Source: Ga0077555 sp046154645 (GTDB taxonomy: Bacteria > Pseudomonadota > Alphaproteobacteria > Rhizobiales > Hyphomicrobiaceae). Taken from it: a DNA stretch of 64,000 nucleotides. Made by a program: the position numbers and the translations under genes. Shown here piece after piece: positions 17,317 through 24,752 of the stretch; position 1 is the first letter of the stretch; each line of letters begins with the position of its first letter. Under the pieces are notes generated by a model. That model worked only from the letters and a program-made list of their open reading frames with translations. It did no database searches and was not told the DNA's origin. The stretch lies in contig JBJXDZ010000092.1 of NCBI GenBank assembly GCA_046154645.1, forward strand, positions 1 to 64,000, read 5' to 3'.

Positions 17317-17318
17317 AC

Positions 17319-18581
17319 CTATTCGTTGTCGAGGCCGTAAAGCGAGTGCAACGTGCGCACTGCAAGCTCGGCATAGGCAGAGTCGATCAGCACCGAGATT
17401 TTGATCTCCGACGTGGTGATCGCCAGAATATTGATGCCTTTGGCTGCCAGCGCCTTGAACATTTGCGCGGCGACACCGGCATGACTGCGCATGCCGATGC
17501 CGATCACCGACACCTTGACCACATCTGACGAACTGACAATTTCCGAATAGCCAATGCCCGACTTGGCCGATTTCAGCACCTCGAGGGCCCGCGGCAGCTC
17601 GGACTCGAGCACCGTAAAGGTCATGTCGGTGGTTTTGCCGTCCGAGGCCAGATTCTGCACGATCATATCGACGTTGACGTTGGCCTCGGCCAGCGGCCCG
17701 AAAATGCCGGCGGCAATTCCCGGCTTGTCGGCAATCTTGCGCAGCGTGATCTTGGCCTCGTCCTTCGAGTAGGCGATGCCGCTGACGACTTGCGTTTCCA
17801 CGATCTCATCCTCGTCGCAAACAATGGTACCGATCTCGTCCCAGCTCTCGGGGTGGGCGGGCTTCATCTGGTCGGGCGGCACGAAGCTCGAGAGCACGCG
17901 GGTGCGCATGCGATGCACCATGGCGAGTTCGACCGACCGCGTCTGCAGCACCTTGGAGCCGAGCGAGGCCATCTCCAGCATCTCCTCATAGGAGACCTTG
18001 GGCAGCCGGCGCGCCTTGGGCACGATCCGCGGGTCGGTGGTATAGACGCCGTCCACATCGGTGTAGATGTCGCAGAGGTCCGCCTTCAGCGCCACCGCGA
18101 CGGCGACGGCGCTGGTATCTGAGCCGCCACGCCCCAGCGTTGCCAGCCGGTTGCGCTCGCGCTCGATGCCCTGGAAGCCAGTGATCACCGCCACCTCGCC
18201 GGCATCCAATCGCTCGCGAATGCGCTGGCCTTCGATGCCGATGATGCGCGCTGAGCCGTGCGCAGCGTCGGTCAGAATCGGAATCTGCCACCCCTGCCAG
18301 GAGCGCGCCGAGATGCCCATCGATTGCAGCACGATGGCCAGCAGGCCGGCCGTGATGTTCTCGCCCGACGCCACCACGGCATCGTACTCGCGCGCATCGT
18401 GCAGGAGCGACGCCTCCCGCACCCACGACACGAGCTGGTTCGTCGCCCCCGACATGGCGGAGACCACGACGGCCACCTTGTTGCCGGCGTCGACCTCACG
18501 CTTGACGTGACGCGCCACATTGCGAATGCGTTCGACATTGGCGACAGATGTGCCGCCAAATTTCATAACCACAGTTGTCAT
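17319..18581 (-). CDS. lysC: Aspartate kinase
   Basis: A 420-residue monofunctional aspartokinase, the first enzyme of the Lys/Thr/Met/DAP pathway. KFGGTSVA at residues 7-14 binds ATP and aspartate. Two ACT domains in the C-terminal ~150 residues (one includes SGIAYSKDEAKI, the second IGIGMRSHAGVAA) mediate feedback inhibition by Lys and/or Thr. The ATG at 18581 gives the family N terminus MTTVVMKFGG; upstream in-frame codons lack similarity. Confidence 0.96.
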   Translation of the reverse strand: MTTVVMKFGGTSVANVERIRNVARHVKREVDAGNKVAVVVSAMSGATNQLVSWVREASLLHDAREYDAVVASGENITAGLLAIVLQSMGISARSWQGWQIPILTDAAHGSARIIGIEGQRIRERLDAGEVAVITGFQGIERERNRLATLGRGGSDTSAVAVAVALKADLCDIYTDVDGVYTTDPRIVPKARRLPKVSYEEMLEMASLGSKVLQTRSVELAMVHRMRTRVLSSFVPPDQMKPAHPESWDEIGTIVCDEDEIVETQVVSGIAYSKDEAKITLRKIADKPGIAAGIFGPLAEANVNVDMIVQNLASDGKTTDMTFTVLESELPRALEVLKSAKSGIGYSEIVSSSDVVKVSVIGIGMRSHAGVAAQMFKALAAKGINILAITTSEIKISVLIDSAYAELAVRTLHSLYGLDNE

Positions 18582-18971
18582 GGGCCTTCCCGCGAAAGCG
18601 CCCCCGATCGCGCCGGCTGTCCTCGTGAACTCTGCAGGGTCGCCGGCAGAGTGGAGGTCCGCGCCACGCGACAACGCACAACCGGGGCGCGGCCTTGACA
18701 GGCTCGCCCGATCGCCAGTTGCGGGTACTCATACTCGCGGCCTGCCGGACTGGCAACAGCGGCCGCGTGTGAGGTGTCAGGCATCGTGCCCGGAATAAGG
18801 GCAGGTGGCCATGCGCGCATGGGACTGCCTTGCTCCCGCCCCGCAGATCGACGACATTTGCGCCAACAGATTCGGCCTTGCGATCCTGCCCCGACAATGG
18901 CTGGCGGGAGCCGGGCTGACATCGAGCGAAATGGCTGGAATGCCTCGATCATTGGCGGGTAACACGGGATC
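18582..18971. other. Divergent intergenic region lysC / SH3 protein
   Basis: 390 bp without a credible gene. It holds a short imperfect dyad at about 18721-18738. A TTGACA at 18695-18700 has no matching -10 box at 17-18 bp. Promoters for lysC (-) and the SH3 gene (+) must lie here but I cannot place them. Confidence 0.4.
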
Positions 18972-19547
18972 ATGACGAGATGCGGCGTCGGCATGGCGGT
19001 GGCACGGCTCCTCGCAGCCCTGGCCCTGGCGTATCCGGCAGATCGAGCCGCTGCCCAGGCACCCGCGAACCCACCGCCCGCAGGTTCGCCCGCGCCGCCT
19101 GTTCTGACGAGCGGACTTCCGGTGCCACGCTTTGTCAGCTTGAAGTCCGACCGCGTGCACGTGCGCCAGGGTCCCGGCACCGACCACAAAGTGCTTTGGG
19201 TTTATCGCCGCGCCGGCCTCCCCGTGGAAATCATCAAGGAGTTCGACGGCTGGCGCCAGATTCGCGATGCCGAAGGCGTCACCGGCTGGGTGCTGCAATC
19301 CCTGGTCTCGGGCCGCCGCACGGTGCTCATCATGCCATGGGAGACAAAGGCCTCGGGCTTGCCGCAGACCGCACTGCGCTCGGACGACAAGGACGGCGCC
19401 AGCCCAGTGGCGATCGTCGAGGCCGGAGTTTTGGGTGGCGTTCGCTCGTGCGATGGCAAATGGTGCTTCGTTTCAATCGGCGACCACCGTGGCTATGTCG
19501 AGCAGAAGAAGTTGTGGGGTGTCTACGAAGGCGAGAAGTTCAAGTAG
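18972..19547 (+). CDS. Secreted bacterial SH3-domain protein
   Basis: A 191-residue exported protein. A signal peptide (about 1-29, ending AAAQA) is followed by a Pro-rich linker and two SH3-like repeats. The first (about 55-115) contains VHVRQGPGTDHKVLWVY and GWRQIRDAEGVTGWV; the second (about 135-185) contains GKWCFVSIGDHRGYV. Such domains bind peptidoglycan or peptides in the periplasm. It converges on irr, where Irr-type genes often have this neighbour in Rhizobiales. Conserved hypothetical otherwise. Confidence 0.88.
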   Translation: MTRCGVGMAVARLLAALALAYPADRAAAQAPANPPPAGSPAPPVLTSGLPVPRFVSLKSDRVHVRQGPGTDHKVLWVYRRAGLPVEIIKEFDGWRQIRDAEGVTGWVLQSLVSGRRTVLIMPWETKASGLPQTALRSDDKDGASPVAIVEAGVLGGVRSCDGKWCFVSIGDHRGYVEQKKLWGVYEGEKFK

Positions 19548-19587
19548 GCAGCAAGCCCAGAGCGCTGGGGCGCACCGTCCAATGCGC

Positions 19588-19995
19588 TTACTTCTGGACC
19601 AGCCGCACCACGACGTCGACGTGGGTAATGCGCATGCCTTCCGGCGGCTCCGGCAGTCCAGCGACGTGAATGGCTTCGCTCGGAATATCCAGCAGCTTGC
19701 CATCGCTTTCGATGAAGAAATGGCTGTGATTGGACACGTTGGTGTCGAAAAAGGCCTTGGAGCCGCCAATCGCCAATTCGCGCACGAGGCCGGCCCGCTT
19801 GAATTGATGCAACGTATTGTAGACGGTGGCGAGCGATACGCGTTCCCCGGCAGCCACCGCTTCCGCGTGCAGGATCTCGGCGCTGACGTGACGGTCGCCT
19901 TGTCCAAGCAGAAGCGTGCCCAAAGCCAGACGTTGCCGGGTCGGCCGCAGCCCTGCTTTGCGCAGGCGTTGACTGATGGCGGTGTCAGACTGCAT
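19588..19995 (-). CDS. irr: Iron response regulator Irr (Fur family)
   Basis: A 135-residue Fur-family repressor/activator. The winged helix contains GLRPTRQR and RVSLATVYNTLHQF. The dimer/metal region has the HSH motif at residues 90-92, which in Irr binds haem or metal. There is no N-terminal haem regulatory Cys-Pro motif, so haem-driven degradation as in Bradyrhizobium may be absent. It sits divergent from fabA, matching the conserved irr-fabA-fabB-fabI neighbourhood of Rhizobiales. Irr controls haem synthesis and iron uptake under iron limitation. Confidence 0.92.
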   Translation of the reverse strand: MQSDTAISQRLRKAGLRPTRQRLALGTLLLGQGDRHVSAEILHAEAVAAGERVSLATVYNTLHQFKRAGLVRELAIGGSKAFFDTNVSNHSHFFIESDGKLLDIPSEAIHVAGLPEPPEGMRITHVDVVVRLVQK

Positions 19996-20340
19996 CGTGC
20001 TTCCTGCCGTTCACCGGACAATTGCCTTTGGACGAACATGGCTGTGTGCCGTGATCAACCATAGGATGCGTCCCGTCGATGGGGGTACCCAGGGATCGAT
20101 TGCCCGCCACGGTCGGCGCGCAATCCCAACCATACTAAGCTCTTATTGTCGCTGCTGCAATGCGTTCATCGGACGTGGCTAAGCCTGCGACAACCGAGCC
20201 AATGGCCAAAGCTGTCCACGAGCGACGCGAGGCGTTTGCGGCAGCAACGCCCTGTGGTAGGAACGCAACCGTTGTCCAGCGACATGGCGGACACGATGCG
20301 AATGGCCGAGCGGCGGCCACTAGGGGCAAGGCGGAGCGGT
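19996..20340. other. Divergent intergenic region irr / fabA
   Basis: 345 bp. No ICE-box (TTTAGAA-type dyad) could be found by eye. A GGAG at 20333-20336 lies close to the fabA start. Otherwise nothing recognisable. Confidence 0.4.
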
Positions 20341-20865
20341 ATGGCAGATCGGCGATCGAGCTACGAGTACGAGGATCTCCTCGCCTGCGGTCGATCGGAG
20401 CTGTTCGGGCCCGGTAACGCCCAGCTGCCGTTGCCGCCCATGCTCATGTTCGATCGCATCGCCAGCATCTCCGAGACTGGCGGCGCGCATGGCAAAGGCC
20501 AGCTGGTGGCCGAGCTGAAGATTGCCGGCAATCCGGCCTGCGATTGGTTTTTCGCTTGCCATTTCAAGGGTGATCCCGTCATGCCGGGCTGCCTTGGCCT
20601 TGACGCCCTATGGCAGCTGACCGGCTTCTACCTGGGTTGGCTCGGCCTGCCGGGACAAGGTCGCGCCTCAGGCTGCGGCGAGGTCAAGTTCATGAAGGAA
20701 GTGACCCCGTCCATCAAACGCCTGGAATACGTGATCGACATCAAGCGCGTCATCGCGCGCAAACTGAAGCTGGCGGAATCCGACGGCACGCTGAAGGCCG
20801 ACGGCGAGGTCATCTACACGGCAAAAGATCTGCGCGTGCTGTTGAAGCCCGCTGACGGCGCCTGA
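20341..20865 (+). CDS. fabA: 3-hydroxydecanoyl-ACP dehydratase/isomerase
   Basis: A 174-residue hot-dog-fold enzyme that dehydrates 3-hydroxydecanoyl-ACP and isomerises the product to cis-3-decenoyl-ACP, the branch point for unsaturated fatty acids. Catalytic His74 lies in FFACHFKGDPV and Asp88 in GCLGLDALWQL, matching E. coli His70/Asp84. I chose the ATG at 20341 from the family N terminus. It is the first gene of a fabA-fabB-fabI operon. Confidence 0.96.
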   Translation: MADRRSSYEYEDLLACGRSELFGPGNAQLPLPPMLMFDRIASISETGGAHGKGQLVAELKIAGNPACDWFFACHFKGDPVMPGCLGLDALWQLTGFYLGWLGLPGQGRASGCGEVKFMKEVTPSIKRLEYVIDIKRVIARKLKLAESDGTLKADGEVIYTAKDLRVLLKPADGA

Positions 20866-20947
20866 GAATCCTGCAACAGGACCTGGGCGCCGCACCATCG
20901 GAAGGCCGCGCGACTGCGCGCCACACAAGGTTTCCAAGGGGTTTGCC

Positions 20948-22177
20948 ATGAGACGAGTAGTCGTGACGGGGATGGGTATCGTATCCTCGATCGGCAACAC
21001 GACGCAGGAGGTCTTGGCGTCCCTGCGCGAGGGCCGGTCCGGCATTGCCAAGGCCGACAAGTATGCCGAGCTTGGTTTCCGGTGCCAGGTGCACGGTGAG
21101 CCGAAGCTCGACTGGGAAGCCATGGTGCCGCGCAAGCCGAAGCGCTTCATGAACACCGGCATGGCCTGGAACCACATCGCCATGGAGCAGGCGATCCGCG
21201 ATTCCGGCCTCGAGGCCAAAGACGTCAGCAATGAACGGACTGGCATCATCATGGGCTCGGGCGGCCCATCAACGGTCGCCATTGTCGCCGCCGCGGACAC
21301 TACGCGGGCCAACAAATCGCCCAAGAAAATCGGCCCCTTCGAGGTGCCCAAGGCCATGTGCTCCGGCCCATCGGGCGTGCTGGCCACTGCCTTCCAGGTC
21401 AAAGGCACCAACTATTCCATCTCGTCGGCCTGTGCCACCAGCGCTCATTGCATCGGCAACGCCACCGAGTTGATCCAGTGGGGCAAGCAGGACGTGATGT
21501 TCGCAGGTGGTTGCGAGGAACTCGACTGGACGCTGTCGTCGCTGTTCGACGCCATGGGCGCCATGTCGTCCAGGTACAATGCCACACCGCAGAAGGCGAG
21601 CCGCGCCTACGACAAGAACCGCGACGGCTTTGTCATTGCCGGTGGCGCCGGCACCGTGGTCCTCGAAGAGCGCGAGCGCGCCATCGCGCGCGGCGCCCGC
21701 ATCTACGGCGAGGTCGTTGGCTACGGCGCCAGCTCCGACGGTTTCGACATGGTCGCGCCCTCGGGCGAAGGCGCCATTCGCTGCATGCAGAAGGCGCTGG
21801 CCGGCTTTGATGGCCGCGACGTCGGCAAAGTCGATTACATCAATCCCCATGGCACCAGCACACCAGTCGGCGATGCCAAGGAGATCGACGCCATCCGCGC
21901 CGTGTTCGGCAAGGCGGCACCGGCCATATCCAGCACCAAATCGCTCTCCGGCCATTCGCTCGGTGCCATCGGCGTCCAGGAGGCCATCTTCTCGCTGCTG
22001 ATGCTGAACAATGGCTTTGTTGCCGAGAGCGCCAACATCGAAGAACTCGATCCGGCCTTCGAGGACATGCCGATTGTCCGCCAACGCCGCGATGTGGACC
22101 TTAACTGTGTACTCTCGAATAGCTTCGGTTTCGGCGGCACAAATGCAACCTTGGTGTTCCGCCGCCACAACGGTTAA
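20948..22177 (+). CDS. fabB: 3-oxoacyl-ACP synthase I
   Basis: A 409-residue beta-ketoacyl-ACP synthase I that elongates the cis-3-decenoyl product of FabA. The nucleophile is Cys162 (SSACATS). The two histidines lie in NPHGTSTPVGD and LSGHSLGAIG. The gene starts 82 bp after fabA with a GGGG-type Shine-Dalgarno and is part of the same operon. Confidence 0.96.
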   Translation: MRRVVVTGMGIVSSIGNTTQEVLASLREGRSGIAKADKYAELGFRCQVHGEPKLDWEAMVPRKPKRFMNTGMAWNHIAMEQAIRDSGLEAKDVSNERTGIIMGSGGPSTVAIVAAADTTRANKSPKKIGPFEVPKAMCSGPSGVLATAFQVKGTNYSISSACATSAHCIGNATELIQWGKQDVMFAGGCEELDWTLSSLFDAMGAMSSRYNATPQKASRAYDKNRDGFVIAGGAGTVVLEERERAIARGARIYGEVVGYGASSDGFDMVAPSGEGAIRCMQKALAGFDGRDVGKVDYINPHGTSTPVGDAKEIDAIRAVFGKAAPAISSTKSLSGHSLGAIGVQEAIFSLLMLNNGFVAESANIEELDPAFEDMPIVRQRRDVDLNCVLSNSFGFGGTNATLVFRRHNG

Positions 22178-22362
22178 GACGGAGCGCGCACCCAGACCGG
22201 GCCAGTACTCAGTCGAAACCACGGGCGGCCGAACCGCTCCCCACTCGGGAGCAGATCAATGGCTGCACAACCATGGCTGGACGCGCACGCTTAAACAGAG
22301 ACCAGGACAGCTGCTGGCTTGCTGAGGCGCGTCGGCCGCGAGCCAACCAATCGGGGACGTGC

Positions 22363-23244
22363 ATGACCCAGAAGGACATCACCCAACCGGCTCCGCTGCT
22401 GCAGGGCAAGCGTGGGCTCGTCATGGGGGTCGCCAACGACCGTTCCATCGCCTGGGGCATTGCTCGGGCCTGTGCCAACCATGGCGCCAAGCTGGCCTTT
22501 ACCTACCAGGGTGACGCCTTCGGTCGCCGCGCGGTCCCGCTCGCGGAATCGGTCGGCTCCAACGTCGTGCTCCCCTGCGATGTCGCTGATCTCGCGAGCG
22601 TCGACCACGTCTTTGCCGAGATCGAGAAGGTCTGGGGCGGATTGGACTTCATCGTGCACGCGTTGGCGTTCTCGGACCGCCGCGAGCTGCAAGGGCGGTA
22701 TTCCGATACCTCGCGCGAGAACTTCTCCAACACTATGCTGATCTCGTGCTTTTCTTTCACCGAGATTGCCAAGCGCGCCGCACCCTTGATGAAGACCGGC
22801 GGCTCGATGCTGACGCTCACCTATGGCGGTTCGCAACGCGTCGTGCCGTCCTACAACGTCATGGGTGTCGCCAAGGCCGCCTTGGAGGCGTCCGTGCGCT
22901 ATCTCGCCGCCGATTTCGGCCCGCAAGGCATTCGCGTCAATGCGCTGTCCGCTGGCCCCATGCGCACGCTCGCCGGCGCCGGCATCTCGGATGCGCGCAT
23001 CATCTTCAATTTCCAGGGCGAGAATGCACCGCTGCGCCGCACGCCGACTCTGGATGAAGTGGGCGGCGCCGCACTCTATCTACTGTCGGATCTGGCCGGC
23101 GCGGTCACCGGCGAGGTGCACTATGTCGACTGCGGCTACAACGCCGTGTCGATGCCCACGCTGGAAGTCCTGAAGGCCCAGGAAAAGGCCATCGAGGCTG
23201 GATTGGCCCGTCCGGCATCGGTGCCTGACAAGGCTGCCGAGTAA
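22363..23244 (+). CDS. fabI: Enoyl-ACP reductase (NADH)
   Basis: A 293-residue SDR-type enoyl-ACP reductase that completes each elongation cycle. The N-terminal GLVMGVANDRSIAWGIA binds NAD(H). The active-site Tyr and Lys are in YNVMGVAKAALE, the FabI spacing. The length suits FabI with a slightly longer tail. FabI is the triclosan target. The start at 22363 is supported by a GGGGAC Shine-Dalgarno. It is the last gene of the fabABI cluster. Confidence 0.95.
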   Translation: MTQKDITQPAPLLQGKRGLVMGVANDRSIAWGIARACANHGAKLAFTYQGDAFGRRAVPLAESVGSNVVLPCDVADLASVDHVFAEIEKVWGGLDFIVHALAFSDRRELQGRYSDTSRENFSNTMLISCFSFTEIAKRAAPLMKTGGSMLTLTYGGSQRVVPSYNVMGVAKAALEASVRYLAADFGPQGIRVNALSAGPMRTLAGAGISDARIIFNFQGENAPLRRTPTLDEVGGAALYLLSDLAGAVTGEVHYVDCGYNAVSMPTLEVLKAQEKAIEAGLARPASVPDKAAE

Positions 23245-23417
23245 GCTCAAAAACGATCTGGCGGCGCACCCGCCTCGACCCACGCCGCCCGCGCAACACA
23301 GTGTTGCTTGCAACTTCCGGCTTTGGGCGCGCCTTGTGCCCTCACGGCACTGGTCGTGCGCGAACGAATATGGTTAGTTGCTCGCGCCGGGACGAACGCC
23401 AAAAAGGAAAACCACAC

Positions 23418-23744
23418 GTGTCCAAACTGAAATTCGCCGCGCTTGCGGGCGCCGCTGCTCTTGCCTTGATGTCGGTCGGTGCTGTCGCGGCGCCCGGTTC
23501 AAGCAACCTCTCAGGCGCCGACACTGGCGTCCAGAGCCTGATCCAGCCCGTGCATGGCTGCCATCGCAACGTGGAACTTGGGCAGCGAGGCTGGCACTAT
23601 CATGCCGGCTATAACTGTGATCGCATCGCTGCATCCCCGCCGCGCCGTCACTACGGCGGCGAGCGGTACTACCGTGGCCCGGTCTGCCGTCGTGAGTGCA
23701 AATACGTCGGCCCGATTAAGGTCTGCAAGGATCGCTGCTACTGA
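23418..23744 (+). CDS. Small Cys-rich secreted protein
   Basis: A 108-residue protein beginning at a GTG with a good AAGGA Shine-Dalgarno. A signal peptide spans about residues 1-24 (ALMSVGAVA). The mature part has six cysteines (HGC, YNC, VCRREC, VCKDRC), many aromatic and basic residues and a Tyr/Arg-rich middle. I do not recognise the family. Paired cysteines suggest a disulfide-stabilised periplasmic protein. It is followed by a hairpin that overlaps the murI start. Confidence 0.75.
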   Translation: MSKLKFAALAGAAALALMSVGAVAAPGSSNLSGADTGVQSLIQPVHGCHRNVELGQRGWHYHAGYNCDRIAASPPRRHYGGERYYRGPVCRRECKYVGPIKVCKDRCY

Positions 23745-23782
23745 GCTTCGCGTCGCGCCGTTGCGACGCACTGGCCCAATCG

Positions 23783-23821
23783 AAAACGCCGAGGCATGAT
23801 AGCGTCATGATCGGCGTTTTT
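23783..23821 (+). terminator. Hairpin with T-run overlapping the murI start codon
   Basis: The 10-bp arms 23783-23792 and 23811-23820 are perfectly complementary, and an inner 5-bp stem (23795-23799 with 23805-23809) extends the hairpin. T residues run 23817-23821. The structure contains the murI GAGG and ATG (23807). It looks like a terminator for the upstream gene that also hides the murI start. Confidence 0.6.
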
Positions 23822-24664
23822 GATTCTGGACACGGCGGCTTGACGGTTCTGAAAGCGCTCGTCGAGCGCTTTCCGGAGCAGCAATTCCGTTACCTCGGTG
23901 ACCATCTGAACGCGCCCTATGGCAATCGCCCGTCCGAGGAGATTGTCGACTTGACCCGCACCGCCGTGGAGGCTCTGTTTCGCCAGGGCTGCCGCCTCGT
24001 CATGCTCGGCTGCAATACTGCCACCTGTGTCGCGGCCCGCACGCTTCAGCGCGATTGGCTGCCGAACAGCCCCTATCGTGGCACGCACAACATTCTCGGC
24101 ATTGTCGCCCCGACCGTTGAGGCGGCTACGCAGACGCCATGGGCCGTGACGTCGCCGCAGTACCCACAGAAGTACAACACCGACCTGATCGCGATCTTCG
24201 GCACCACGCGCACCATCACCTCCTATGCCTATCCGGAGGAGATCCGCAAACGCTGCCCGCGCGTCACCGTCGTGCAGCAGATCTGCGCTGAGCTCGCTGG
24301 CGCCATCGAAGTCGGCACCGACACCTACCACCTCGACCGTCTCGTCCGGCAAGGCGTCGAAGGCTTGCTGGCTCAGACCGGTGGTCAGGCCCCGCATCGC
24401 GCCATCCTCGGCTGCACCCACTATCCAATCGTCGAGATGCTGTTTCGCCGCCATTTGCCGCCGCACACGCGCATTCTGGCGCAGCCCGAGATCGTTGCCG
24501 ACAGCCTCGAGGACTATCTTGCCCGCCATCCTGGCTTTCGTGGCGAATCGGCCCCCGGCGCGGCGCCGCTGACCCTCCTCACGACCGGAGATCCCCGTGA
24601 GGTGTCCGAAATCGCCCGCCGCTTCTGGGCCGAGACCCCGCCGTTCGAGCGGTTGAGTGCCTAA
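23807..24664 (+). CDS. murI: Glutamate racemase
   Basis: A 285-residue cofactor-independent racemase making D-glutamate for peptidoglycan. The two catalytic cysteines are Cys69 (LGCNTAT) and Cys203 (LGCTHYP). The N-terminal FDSGHGGLTVL is typical. The ATG at 23807 gives the family N terminus but lies inside a stable hairpin, so its translation may be conditional. It is followed by the P-type ATPase gene after 88 bp. Confidence 0.95.
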   Translation: MIGVFDSGHGGLTVLKALVERFPEQQFRYLGDHLNAPYGNRPSEEIVDLTRTAVEALFRQGCRLVMLGCNTATCVAARTLQRDWLPNSPYRGTHNILGIVAPTVEAATQTPWAVTSPQYPQKYNTDLIAIFGTTRTITSYAYPEEIRKRCPRVTVVQQICAELAGAIEVGTDTYHLDRLVRQGVEGLLAQTGGQAPHRAILGCTHYPIVEMLFRRHLPPHTRILAQPEIVADSLEDYLARHPGFRGESAPGAAPLTLLTTGDPREVSEIARRFWAETPPFERLSA

Positions 24665-24752
24665 GCGCCCCCTCGCCTTGCCCCAACGCAAAGCTTGACG
24701 GGCCCCCTTGTGCGAACGCCTGATAGCGCACAGCACCCGGAGCCCACACCCC

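Noticed and set aside
23293..23307. Short hairpin (7-bp arms) after fabI as a terminator
   Set aside because: The loop is a single base as written and no T-run follows, so it is weak evidence.
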